A DNA stretch of 64,000 bases from Icerya purchasi (Eukaryota; Arthropoda; Insecta; Hemiptera; Monophlebidae): positions 457,373,576 through 457,437,575 of the forward strand of contig CM077116.1 in assembly GCA_039619475.1 (NCBI GenBank), in the 5' to 3' direction. This document shows positions 12,204 to 23,680 of the stretch, one piece after another. Every line of letters starts with the position of its first letter. The stretch's first letter is position 1. Made by a program: the position numbers and the translations under genes. The notes below the pieces were generated by a model, which was not told where the DNA came from, ran no database searches, and was given only the letters and a program-made list of their open reading frames with translations.

Positions 12204-14284
12204 AAAAGCGATACGGATTTTTTTATACCACCACTATTATCTGCTGTCTTGTTTGACAGGGCAGTAACCTGATTTACACTTGCATTCACCAGTCGTTGTT
12301 TTTCATTGTACTTTTTCCCAATTAAGAAAGTTACGGAAAATGTAGTACAAGGTCTTTTAAAATCTTATTATTAGACGTTCACGGCATTTTTTTTTTTTTT
12401 TTTTTCATACAGCCGAATAAGTTATGGCGTCCACTAAACTCTTGGTTATATCAGTCGTCACCGTGGACGTAAATATGATTATAACTAACTATTCTGCCTT
12501 GTTCTATATTAAAGTTAATTGTTAACTTTCGAGAACAATTCGCACTTTTAATAAATCGTTACAAAAAAAAAAGAATACTCATATCGCGACTGGTGATTTT
12601 CTGGCCGGAATTATTTTTTATTATGTAGATGCATCGCGATAAAGAACCGAGAACAACTTTTCGGCTTCCAGTAATTTCATCGGCCAACTAATATTACGGC
12701 TTCGGTTTTCTAAGAAAACGGTCGCTGTAGAGCCAGTTTAAATAAAACGAGAAAAAAAAAAAAGCAAAAAAAAAGTAGAAAAAGTGTTCTTGACTGTACG
12801 CGGGATGGATACGCTAATTCATTTAGTCTCAGCGAAAAAAGTGTTAATGTATGCTGCACATCTTTTATTGCTCGACTGGATACCGCGCCGAGTTACCTTT
12901 GAATTATACTTTCGGACAAGCGATGATGTAGGTAAGTTTGTTTTTACAACTAGACACCAAGGTAGACGCACCTTTTCTTTGACGGTACCTGCTGCTACCC
13001 AAAGCAGCTGATTGTTCCGATAGTAAGAGTGAAGGGTCACTTCCTGTCCGACGTACACCGTGTAATACACGTCGCTAATAACCGATTGACCTATAATAAT
13101 ATGTGTATATGTGAGGAGTGCGCGCGCACCGCCGCACCGTATTATCGGAGGAAGGAATAATTTATTTTGTTGCACATGCAACGGGGCTTGCTTCCCCCCA
13201 GATCAGTTTCCAGATGATATTCTCATCGTAGAGCGTGTGCTAGTCGGTGAGTTGTTATCATTCGTAAATGGGGATAGGGAACAATAAAACTTTAGTTCGA
13301 CTGTGGAGATTAGGACGATCCGCGGACGGACCCAATTTAGGACAGCGAACAGAATTGTTAATGTGCAGAGTACTATGTTGTTTTCCTTTTTTCTTGTTTT
13401 TTTCGATGTTGTTTAACAAAAACATTATTACATCGTGGAATAATCGATTGATTTTCTTACCTTTAGAGATTCGCACCGATAAAAAAATAACCTCCTTATT
13501 GTGAAAAATGTAAAATATTTCTCTACTGTCATCCAACTAATAGTCCGCGACGGTCATTTTCTTTTGAAGCGCTTGTCCGTTTGGCTGAAATCGAAGATGG
13601 ATTAAGCGGACAAATATTTTAGCAAAAACACTCGCAAAAGCTGGAGAATTTAAAATTCCAACGGGCTACGGCTCATAGTTGACGTCTGGCTCGGCAATGC
13701 GATGGGTACAGTCACAGAGCGAACGTTTATGGAAAGAATTAAGCATGCAAGTCCGACGATTGAAAACTATTTAGCGAGAACACTGATGCTCGTTGCACGC
13801 GCCGTCTAATCGGAACGCCATCATCGAAGCTTTCATTCATAATAAGAGAGCAGTTTTAAAATAATCTTAATTTCAAGTGCAACTTCCAATCGAAATTATT
13901 CCCGCAACAACCGGTTGCTGAGAATTTACACGCTGATTTCCGTGACTGCGGAGGACGGTTCAAAGCAGTTCTTTCTGTGAGCCAGTAATAAGATAGTATA
14001 AACGTCGAATGCTACAACAGACCTAGCGTCAATTACAACAAAATCATTAGATAATCAACGAAAAAAGCCCTCAAATGTTACCCGTTGCATTGCGAATCTC
14101 GCTGCTTAGGCTAGAGGCATAACCGAGAAGAGATGAAAATCTGAATTTCGTAAAGTGAGTAAAGTTTATATTGCGTTGTTCGTTTCATTGTAATTAGAAA
14201 TTAACAATATCATTTAGTTGCGTCGTATTCGGCCCGGTAGAGCGACCACCGCACGCAGTATCAGAGATAAGTACGATGTTACGG
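12204..14284. other. no gene recognised
   Basis: Holds a long poly(T) run at about 12388-12408 and several A-runs (12562-12571, 12752-12775). Opposed open frames at 12784-13011 and 12819-13181 overlap and have no recognised domain; neither is supported as a gene. Confidence 0.4.
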
Positions 14285-14285
14285 G

Positions 14286-14311
14286 AAAAAAAAAAAAAAA
14301 AAAAAAAAAAC
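14286..14311 (+). repeat. poly(A) tract
   Basis: A run of about 26 A residues just upstream of the dead LINE fragment at 14.3-15.1 kb. It may be the tail of an unrecognised retroposon or simple slippage. Confidence 0.7.
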
Positions 14312-14319
14312 ATTACGGA

Positions 14320-15098
14320 GCTACCCACAGATTGAAGCCTGCAGTGTGATCTGGAGCATTCAACTGAATGACAATTGTTCGGTACTGGACGCTGAAATAT
14401 ATGGAGTATTTTTCTGTTTGGAATATTTTCTTTCTGCAGAGCTGACAAAACACTGAAAGCCCCTATTTGTATCTGATTCATCCGCGGCACTATCGACAAT
14501 CTCTAATCTTTTCGCCAAATATCCTTTAGCAATTCGAACTCGGCAAGTATTATATGAACTTATTAAGAGATAGTGCTCAATTTCCTTTTTATGGGCGCCC
14601 AGCCATACTGGGATTCCTGGAAATTAACGCGACGATACGTCCGCCTGAGCAGCATTATACTTGCCTAATGACAGCCCCGCCCCACCTTGTCTAGTAAACA
14701 TAATTTTTAATATTATCACGTCCTCATGGAAAGCCCATTGGAGGACCACATGTCAGACTTTCATACGGCTAATCAAACCCTCAATTGAACCATGGTGGCC
14801 GGGAAAAATCATTTCCCGTAGAGATTCCTGTGCCCTTAGCCGATTATGCACGAGCCACACAGCCTTGTCGCATAAATTTATTTTGCAAAGAACCCTACCT
14901 TTTATAAATTGTCCTTTCTGTTGCCAAGGTGTTGCTCCTTCAACTCCCCACATACTGTGTAACTGTCCAGCACTCTCACCCCATCGGCTCCTTTTTATAA
15001 ATAACAAAACAGTCACTAACACGCTTGAGAATTGCCCGGATGCAATTTCATCTGTGACACAGTGTATCAAAATTAGTAGAATAAGCAGTTATCTGTAA
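14320..15098 (+). pseudogene. RNase H and C-terminal tail of an I-like LINE (dead fragment)
   Basis: One plus-strand frame, read through stops, gives an RNase H domain followed by a zinc-knuckle tail. Visible blocks are VLDAEIYGVFFCLEYF (around the catalytic Glu), LFVSDSSAALSTI (catalytic Asp), FLWAPSHTGIPGN (His region), then CPFCCQGVAPSTPHILCNC, a Cys/His motif common at the end of ORF2 in RNase H-carrying LINEs. In-frame stops fall near 14424, 14569, 14622 and 14646; from 14661 to 15098 the frame is open. No reverse transcriptase precedes it, so it is 5'-truncated. Family assignment (I/R1-like group) rests on domain order only. Confidence 0.75.
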
Positions 15099-15100
15099 GA

Positions 15101-16080
15101 ACAAACCAGCAACTTCCTCTCGTCTGTTTGGACGGTACGATGTTGTCTAGGTTCCGATTTGCGGTTTGATCTGTCGTAACTTATTGCTACTTAAACTCGC
15201 CAAGTGCTCTTGGTTGGCAAGTTCTAACAAATATCTTACGTAATCAGTAATTTCTTTTAGATATTTATCTCCACCTGATTGAACTTTTTTCCATGGCGGA
15301 CTCGGTGGATTAGGCAAATTCAGTGTGATGGGTGCTAGGTTGAGCTGGCGAATAAAGTTCTTGCACTGCGGTTGCTTCGCAGCCTACAGAATCGACAACT
15401 GCCATCAAGAGTAACGAAAAAAAAAAAAAAAAGCTAACAAACCGAAAAGATCGCAGAATCAAAACGAGGAAATCAAAACTCCACCGGCATACATAACATA
15501 CAACGAGAATGAGGAAAGAAAAAAATCTACAGCTTCGGAGGCGTCATTTAGTTCATCGACTTTTTCTGCCATTACTGCGAAACAATTTAAATCCTCAAAC
15601 ACTAAGAAGAAATAATAATTTTACGCTAACTATAATCTTATTACTTTATAATCAATTTTAAAAGTGTTACTATAAAACTAACATGGCGGTGTGTTGAGGA
15701 AGGGGATAATGAATATTATATATCACTGGAACATTTTAATGTTACGTTTCATTCGAATTCAAAACTCACCAGCATTTTATGTCATACTCATACGGCCGGC
15801 TTTTCTTACGTTCTTTGCATCTGGAGTAACCAATATTTCGATTTATTACGAGTATTTCAAAATTATTCAACGGAATTCACGTAGTACTTGATGCAATGCG
15901 GTAACATTTTTGGCTAACAGACGTGTAAATATCATCCTCTTATCAGACACCTGGTTACCCTAATCTAGAAATTTTACCTTTAATAATTTTCCAATTATTC
16001 CAAATGATAGAAATAATGGTTATGGGAAGATTCCGCGATTCTATAATTAGATGAGTTCAGTATATCGGTGTCATTAATCT
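15101..16080. other. no gene recognised
   Basis: A-run at 15418-15432. The only open frames are short (15691-15891 plus) and unrecognised. Nothing further seen. Confidence 0.4.
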
Positions 16081-16084
16081 ACTT

Positions 16085-16340
16085 CTCTGTATCTTCTCCA
16101 TAGTAGTTTGCGCAATAACTGCTCATCGTGACTTCTATTTTAATCTACCAAGTACTAGTCTCCAGCGACTTCTGTTCTGGCTGCTTCTCAATGCCGTGGT
16201 TCGCGTTTGATCGCTTAATACTGTTATTGTGTCTATCCATCGTCGAGGCGGCCTTCCACGAGCCCTTGCTCCTTTTATTGGACCTACTATAATACATTTT
16301 CCAAGGTTAACGGCAAATATTAATGTAGCTGGCAGCAAAA
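16085..16340 (-). pseudogene. C-terminal tail of a LINE ORF2
   Basis: The minus strand encodes GARARGRPPRRWIDTI followed by SSQNRSRWRLVLGRLK and a stop. This is the arrangement seen at the very end of many LINE ORF2 proteins (a GRPxxRWxDD block, then an RxRW block). The 3'-most ~125 bases (16085-16209) recur at 33772-33897 inside a separate retroposon, including the final block with CTACTATGGAGA, which marks a shared 3' end. The reverse transcriptase is missing. RTE-like affiliation is a guess. Confidence 0.6.
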
Positions 16341-16439
16341 TTCATTTTCAAAAAAATCGAATGTAACATTTTTGTTCAAAGACTCCCGTTATCAGTCATA
16401 TAAATAAACCCCCGAGAAAGCAGATATTATTTTAGTGAG

Positions 16440-17600
16440 GGAAATAGCGCATTAGCCGGCATTCAACGAGTAATATGGGTCAATGCATACTAAAGTAATT
16501 AGCAGTACTAGATACTTGTTTTGTTCACTCTTGGTCGCGCTCGCCGAATACGCTACATCTAACTTTACCTCTAATATTTTATTAGACCCAAATAGGCGCT
16601 TTGACAATTTCCAACAGGCGCAGTTACATCAACCTATAAGTATGATACTCTCTAGCAATCGAGATCGAGAACCAATTTTAGTCCTTTATTCGAAAACTAA
16701 CGAATAATCGTGCGAATTTTCTAAATATTCGCAGTTTTTTGTTAACATTTGAGTAGGAGCCTTCTGTTAACTTCTTATACCCTAATGAGGCTTATTAAAA
16801 GGGCTACTATCCTCGCTTAAAATAGGCGCAATAAAGAATATTTAGAAAGTAGATCACCTTCTCCTTGGTGGACAGCTCAATGTTCAACATTCCCGAATAA
16901 ACAAAGTGCTCTAAAGCGTTAATACGAAGCGCACTGGACTATGGTTATTTTTTTCATTTGACTATGCATCAAAGAGTCTTCTGCATGAGCTGGATGCTAT
17001 CAGAAACCGATGTGTGTATTCGTACAATTACATCCCTCAGCTATTCTAGAGGTAGAAATAAAAACTCTACCACTTACTATAATCGTATTTATCGGATAAG
17101 TTATGTTGTTCATGAACGTCCAATAGTTTAGTATACCCAACAGGCAGGGAATTTTCGATCGTTACAGGGGTTTCCCTCGTTACGTTTCCCAATTTCGATT
17201 TTCGTAGACTTTGTAAGTATCGTCAGATAGGGGAAAGCTATTTCGCAGACAAATACTTCTTAGATCTCACCTTTGAACTTAATGAATTAAAAGTTGAAAT
17301 CCGTCTATTAGAGTTTGACGATATCGGAAATTATTCTAGTAGTCGTTCGATAGATAATATCTTCAATGATATTCTTCAGTCGGCGTAATTATCTTTACGT
17401 ATATGATGCTGATGGCCCAAAATACGATGAGGTGGTAAGCGCGGCATTTTCCTCAACTAGATATCATTAAAAAATTTTCTCCAGGCACGTTTTAATATTA
17501 ACCGTAACTTTGAATAATAATAAAAACAATATTCTGATTTTATCAGACTCTAAAAGCTGTTTGACGTTTCTCTTAAATATGCCATTCAATTACAAAATTA
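16440..17600 (+). pseudogene. I-like LINE remnant with large internal deletion
   Basis: Plus-strand pieces appear in the order of an I-like ORF2. First comes an endonuclease end (PISMILSSNRDREPILV, about 16630-16685). Next is an endonuclease-RT linker (LYTLMRLIKRATILA, SPSPWWTAQCSTFPNKQSAL, 16770-16915). Then directly come the RT thumb (IRSALDYGYF, 16918-16950; YASKSLLHELDAIRNRCV in the next frame) and an RNase H part (NNILILSDSKSCLTFLL, 17530-17580). The whole RT palm is absent. Frameshifts and stops are frequent. The 3' end is cut by the minus-strand LINE copy that starts at 17602. Confidence 0.65.
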
Positions 17601-17601
17601 A

Positions 17602-18467
17602 TTTTTTTTTTTTATTGAAATAACTGTAAAGGGTTCCACGAGGCTAATGCCTATATTGTGGACGCTCAAACACTTATTATCGTTTATTGTATAAATATAA
17701 CGTACAATATAATATCAACGTCCGACTATAAGCTAAGCTCTATTACTATTATTATACATATCGGCATATCTACTGGAATAGCCACAAAACCACGAACGCG
17801 TGAAATAAAACAACAATCTTCGTAAATCAAGCTAATATCTTATCCTATTAACAAAACGTATACACTTCCGATCTGGAAATTTATAACTAATAATATTATT
17901 ATACAGTATTCTACGATAACATATCCCAACCCATACAAACAACGAGACAGTACAATCAGGCCGAACAAATACAACACAAATGAAATAATCATAATGTAAC
18001 GCTATTAATGTTAAAAACGGAACAATATACGGCCAACGCAACATAGTTAACTACAATAAATACTCTATACAAATATCCGAAATAGGTGTAATTATGCTCT
18101 ATTATGCCGCATGCACGCAAGCCCGAATACCGTTTTATATTGTATTTGGGGGTTGGCCAAGAAAACTACAAATTATTACTCCTATCCCTGCAACCAAGCA
18201 ATTAACCAAATTTTTATTTTTTCCTTCCAAACTGCTAAATGCTGTTCTATCCAGATTTCCTTCGGTACTTTTAACAATAAATTCATCAATACATTTTCTT
18301 CGACATTATCTATTTTATTATTTACCCCCCGTCTGAATTGAAAGGACAATGCTTTAGGTACCCTTGGTACTTCGCTTCTTATCTATTAATGGCAGTTTCA
18401 CGTCCTGTAACTTACCTTTTAGCAGCTTGTGATAACAATACATCGCTTTTGGAGGTAGTTCCTTATT
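17602..18467 (-). mobile_element. CR1-like LINE 3' end, copy 2 (minus strand)
   Basis: Reverse-complement copy of 11337-12203, highly similar throughout. The poly(T) at 17602-17613 is its poly(A) tail, and it is 5'-truncated at about 18467. It landed in or next to the I-like remnant on its left, whose RNase H frame ends a few bases before the tail. The plus-strand frames at 18094-18341 are shadows. No target-site duplication could be shown. Confidence 0.75.
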
Positions 18468-18477
18468 ATTATATATT

Positions 18478-18620
18478 CTTGTAAAATTATTGAAACATAA
18501 AAACTTAGAAACAGAAAATTTAATTATTTACAAATATATTAAGTAACTACCGACATGTTTCGAAGTCGCACACTCAGTAGAGTTACCTACCACGTGTTCT
18601 ATAATTTTATAAGAAACAGT
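18478..18620 (-). repeat. retroposon-like 3' tail with CTTCGAAAC motif
   Basis: Read on the minus strand the segment carries CTGAGTGTGCGACTTCGAAAC followed by ATGTCGGTAG, within flanking bases that can pair (GTAACT ... AGTTAC), and then an AT-rich run related to the fold-back at 3443-3589. The same CTTCGAAAC(R)(Y)GTCGG core recurs in the palindromic insertion at 22.9-23.2 kb. Such cores are seen in the hammerhead-like ends of Penelope-like elements, but the match is partial. Coding sequence is absent. Confidence 0.4.
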
Positions 18621-21600
18621 AGAATCCTGGAATGGTTTTCAATTTATTAAATACAGTAGACGATGGGTAGAATTTTAATCAAAGTCCGCAAGAAAAGAAA
18701 AAGAACATTATAGATAAGGAAGAGCAAGAATTGTTGCTAGCTTTGAGGAAGATAATTGTAGACTGGATTTATTGAAGTTCATCAGAGAACGTTTTAAGAA
18801 TGGTATAAGATAGCTTAAAAGGGTGGAGGGAGCTAACTTTGATAGAACGGACACGAAAAATGGAAAAAATTAAAATAAAATCTCATTATATGCAAATAGG
18901 GCTACTTTTTAGAAGTTGGTGGTGGTAAGATGGGGCAAGCGACGTAGTAAATTCTTAGATTTACGATATTTCACCAGAGTTGCTCTATTTGTGTACACGG
19001 TAATCTTTCGAATGCAAACACATATCCTAGCCCATCAAACATGCGGTCTAGCAGGAACTTTTGAATTGTAAGTAAAGTAAAGTAAAGTAAAAGTCCTATA
19101 CCCTTGATAAGGTATCACGGATTGTGAAGTTAAACTTTTCATAATGTACAAAGCTCAACGACACTAATGAGAGTGGGGGGGCCAGTTCCATTGTCTCGAC
19201 TTTTGAATTGTATTCTATAGATTGTGCACGCTCGCCGTGAGCCGACTTTTTGCCATTTTTTTAACGAATTCTGCACGCACCATAAAACTGTCAGTTTACC
19301 TCACAATATATAAATTTACGCACGATGTGTCGGGTTTACCTTTTTCTTTTTTTCCATTTTCTTATTCGCGTTTTTAATGTAATTAGCAAACGGTAAAATC
19401 TAAATTTTAATTTAAAATCTGCCCACAAAAAGATACTAGCCTACATTAAACGGCATAATGAATAACTGTTTACAAATACCACGGGCCAACGAAAGAAAAA
19501 TCTGGTGAAATCATATCATATCTCTAACCTCAAAAAGTTTGTCGCGCTGGATACCCCTTCTAGTTGATATTATTTTTGCAAGCTTAGAAAAATAACCAAA
19601 AACCAACTTAATTTCTGTTATAAAAATAATCCCCGATCCTATCGCAGATGGCAGAAGTAGGAGTTTCATAATGTGCCAAACCCAACGGGAAGCAATGTGA
19701 ACAATTTCACGTGGTTTCCGAGAGTTTAACTGTCCGCAATGATTCGCGGTTAATTTGAATATTTCACATATCGAATTCGCCGTACCGATACGGAAAAAAG
19801 TAAGCTGCGTGAACACTAGAGTGCATGATGGGATAGATTGAGGTTTTTTTAAGGTGCAAAAAAAGAAATAAAGGTAGATAAGGAAAAGGTTAAAAAGAGA
19901 AAAAAAACAAAAGATATTAACCGGTTATATGGATGCGCAGCTAAACAGAAACAGCATAAGAGATAGCCTATGTAGACTGAAAACACGACACGACTGTTAA
20001 GCTGAAGCGGAGGGGTGCAAACGCGATCGGGTAGATCATCTTCGGAAGGCGGATGCGTCCGTCGAAAATTTTTAAAAACGAGAAAGTACCGAAGAAATAA
20101 AAAACAAGGCTAAACAGATCGGGAGGTGGAAGTTTACGAAAGATGGTCTCGAAAGGAGAAAAAGGCTACACCGGCCTTTGAAACTAGTACAACTGGCGGT
20201 GAAAGGAAACAGTAGAAAATGGAGTGAAAAGCGAAGAGTTCGACACCGTTCTGGATGAATGTCGGCTGTTTAAGCGAGCGAGTGAAAGAGCCGAAAACTC
20301 CCCCTTAGACTTCTAGCCAAAAGTAGAGCGAACGTAATAACGAGAGACCGTTTTAGCATCTGTGTAAAATGAAAAGGAAAAATGAAAAAAACATCGTGTT
20401 AGAATCCCGCGCTTCCACGTCGAACTCCAATCATCGACTTGCAAAATGTGTACACAAGCGACGTAATTTAAACTAGAATAAATTTTCGGCGAATGCATTA
20501 ACTGCAGAAACATAATAACACACCATCCTTCCTAATGTCCAATCGCATGGGCTCTCGAAATGGCCAATGAACTGCATCAACACCAAGAACGAACTTATCG
20601 AACGGAATAGGCTGAGACGACCGGGAGATGTGTTGTTTTTTTCGAAATCGCGAGTACCGGGTCTGAACCGTTCGTTAGCGGATGCGGTATTTTTGTCGTC
20701 GAGATACGCATGACGGTTGCGGGCGGTACAGGTATACAGAATGTTTCGGTGATTAATGATGAGTAATAAACAAGTGGTTAGCGAGTGCATTCTGTTATGC
20801 CGTATTTACATATTTAGTTTTTGTTAGCACAAGTGTTAAATTTTATTCTGCCATTAGACTAAATTTCGGTGATTAACAACATTTATACATTTATCGGTGC
20901 CGCTAATGTTACACTTACCACACAGCGCCCCTACACTAACGAGCATGCAGCGCCGCTGTCGGAAAACCTTACCTGTCCAATGCATATGTAACCAGAGAAT
21001 GTGTAGTCGCTACGTGAACTGTTCATAAGTTTGTACGGCTTAATACGGATCATACGCAGTGGCTCAAAAAAACCAAAGTAATCGAGCGCCTTTACCAATC
21101 TGACGCCTTGTCCACTACTACCACTGTAACTTAGAAGAGTTAAGAGGTAAACTGGAAACGGTGTTCATTAAACAGAATTTGAAATTTCAAAATCTACCTT
21201 AAAAGGTTTAACATAGCGGAAACGGATAACTGCATTAGATGCCATGAGCAGGATAGTGTACATCCTGAATGGATGCAATATTTTAAATACAGAAATAGTG
21301 GAAGATTACGAGGGAATTGGCATAGAAAAAAATAAAAATGTTTAACGAATTGGCCAAAAAAGAAATTGGAATATAAGAAGACTAACATTAATTTATATTA
21401 AAATTAAAGTATATTAAAAGATTAAAAATTGTAAAATGTAGAGTGAAGGCAAAACTTAATTGTATGGTTTCCACTGCTGACCACATTAAATTTTTATATG
21501 TACACGAATAAAGTGTAAATTTAAAAAAAAAAAAAAAAAGAAAAAAAAACAGAATTTTCCGCTGAACACTATCATCAAATCCAAAATGAGAAGGTTAAGT

Positions 21601-22664
21601 GTTCGTTGCGTGAGTGTCTTTTTCTTTTTGACTTCATTTAATAATCGTTTTGAACCGATTTCAATGATTGCTTGCTTATTCAGTAGCGTACCGGTCAGCG
21701 CTATCCCGTACGATGATTATTACCGGTCAACGTGGATGCCCAGCAGAGTGTCATTTAAATTAATCTTTAAAAAACGAGGGAGGTTCTTTAGAGGAAATAT
21801 GACAAACCCGAAGAGCATTTGAAATATAATCAAAATATTAATCGCGAAAACGTAAGTTGGAAAAAATCTTAATTAGGCAGAAACTTAAACTATTACCAAC
21901 GTTGACGGATAAATGAAGGTCCGAAATAGAAAAAGATAAATTTGGAACCGCCATGGCGCCATTTCTCATCACCCGCGGAAATATTACGCGTCTTGTAGAC
22001 CGATTCCAATGATATACTTTTTATTTATTCGAAAGGCTACAGAGTCCGATTAGTATCGGTGAATGCTGTTTTTTTTACTTTTTTTTTTTTTTTCCGGCCT
22101 CATCAACCGGACCTTTACGCAAAAATAATTAAGAAAAAGGAAGGAATTAATTATACCTCTCATACGATATCGAATGTTGTTTGTAGGAAGTAATTAATAT
22201 AGCGAAAAAAGTAATGTGTGACGCAGGAAGAGACGGAATAACAGAGTAAGAAGACCAAGTCGCAGTGAGAATTAGAATACAAAATAGAACGCTCAACAGA
22301 AAGAGATGAACACTTAATAAACACATGATCAACGTCGGAATCAAATGCTTTATTTGAATAAAGAGGACGACAATATGGAGAGGTAGCGAAAAACAAAAAA
22401 TGGGCTTAAGAACGCAAGCGAATAATCAACGATAGAACGGGGAAGTGAAGGAAACGAAAAAAAACTACATATTAACAGGGAAACCGACTAAATAGTCATT
22501 GAAGCAAACAGTAAGAAAAAAAGAGTTTTTTTTTTTTCCTGTTTGCTTAATACGGTTAAAATTGACTATAACCATTTTCATTAAAATATACGGAAAATAG
22601 TCCCGAGTATTTAAAAAAATATAGCTGGCGCTCTCACTTTAAAATACCAACGTTAGTTTCCACA
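18621..22664. other. long stretch without a recognisable gene
   Basis: About 4 kb without a supported feature other than a short (GTAAA)n array at 19070-19092. Open frames reach 105 codons (20473-20790 minus) but have no domain I recognise. The part 19860-20460 is purine-rich on the plus strand. Poly(A/T) runs lie near 21521-21548 and 22068-22094. Confidence 0.4.
19070..19092 (+). repeat. (GTAAA)n short tandem array
   Basis: Four to five tandem units of GTAAA. Confidence 0.85.
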
Positions 22665-22892
22665 AATGCAGACTCGCATAGTAAAGATAACGAATATATT
22701 TTAGAAAGCGCGATTCCAGCTACCACCGATGACATTTGAAGATTCTTTAATTCAGATTTATGCAGTACGGAAAGTATCAGCATTTTAGGTTTTGTCTGTT
22801 ATCGCTAGAAAATTTTTACGCTAAAAATTGAGAAAATTGTTTTTCTTGTCGTTCTGCTATTGTTTCCTTAATTCGAATAAGACTTGATCACT

Positions 22893-23172
22893 GTATTTGT
22901 TATTATTACTCATTGTTAACATTTTTTTTTAATTATGATAAAAATAAACTTTAACACTTTTACACTTTTGTAACAATTATATAATTTTTTAAAACCCCGA
23001 CGCGTTTCGAAGCAAACACTTCATGTTCACGGGAGCAACTATAATATAAATATATAGTTGCTCCCGTGAACATGAAGTGTTTGCTTCGAAACGCGTCGGG
23101 GTTTTAAAAAATTATATAATTGTTACAAAAGTGTAAAAGTGTTAAAGTTTATTTTTATCATAATTAAAAAAA
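22893..23172 (+). mobile_element. palindromic retroposon-like insertion with 14-bp target-site duplication
   Basis: The 14-base word AAGACTTGATCACT occurs at 22879-22892 and again at 23173-23186 and brackets the insert. Inside are 29 unique bases, then two arms of 119 bases (22922-23040 and 23056-23174) that I checked block by block and found perfectly complementary, separated by 15 bases. Each arm holds GAAGTGTTTGCTTCGAAAC followed by GCGTCGGGG. The right end is an A-run against the duplication, as expected for target-primed insertion. The perfect arms imply a recent event or active correction. Penelope-like or template-switch origin is inference. Confidence 0.75.
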
Positions 23173-23186
23173 AAGACTTGATCACT

Positions 23187-23586
23187 CCCTCCTCCTTTCT
23201 TCCCGTTTCCGATTTCCTCTTTCTCCTTCCCCCTCTGGTACTCTACACGTTTCAGATTCTCCACTTATTCGCGACTCCAATCACGTCCCGTTTGAAAAGC
23301 TCTTTCTACAGAATGCTTTCACCTGTACGCTCAACTCCTGACGCTGGCCCTTTCTGTTCCTTTCAATGCTTCTTTCATCCTTTCCTTCCCAACTCCGGCT
23401 GTTATTCCCATGCTACTTTCCTTTGTGATCTCCATTTCTGATCGCATAGTAACCGTTTAGGTAGTTGTTCTTGCTTCTTTCCTTTCTTTTTGTTTCTGGG
23501 TTAAGGTCCTTGGTTGACAAGCCCAAGAGAAGGATAAAATTATTCTTTTTTTTTTTTAATAATAATAATAATAATAATAATAATAG
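23187..23586 (+). mobile_element. LINE-like 3' end with (AAT)n tail
   Basis: Pyrimidine-rich sequence ending in GGGTTAAGGTCCTTGG, TTGACAAGCCCAAGAGAAGG, a T-run and about nine AAT units (23558-23585). A related end (TTTGGGCTAATGTCCTTGCT) lies at 40040-40100. I-like LINEs commonly end in TAA/AAT repeats, which fits, but no coding part is present. It lies within the interruption of the dispersed repeat, and copy 1 of that repeat also has AAT units at this point, so the tail is not fully independent evidence. Confidence 0.45.
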
Positions 23587-23591
23587 TAATA

Positions 23592-23680
23592 GAAAAAATA
23601 CCGACTTCAAGATTTGATCGAAAAATTTTTAATAAAAATTCACTAAAAAGTAATAATTATTCGATAGGAAATAATTCATA
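23592..23680 (+). repeat. block shared with 7436-7515 and 44650-44740
   Basis: Starts TACCGACTTCAAGATTTGAT and ends near TAATAATTATTCGATAGG. This block lies inside copy 2 of the dispersed repeat and has two outlying relatives in the window. Confidence 0.4.

Noticed and set aside
18094..18341. Conserved small ORF pair (identical to 11464-11711 on the other strand)
   Set aside because: Conservation comes from the two LINE copies; these frames are antisense to the LINE coding strand.
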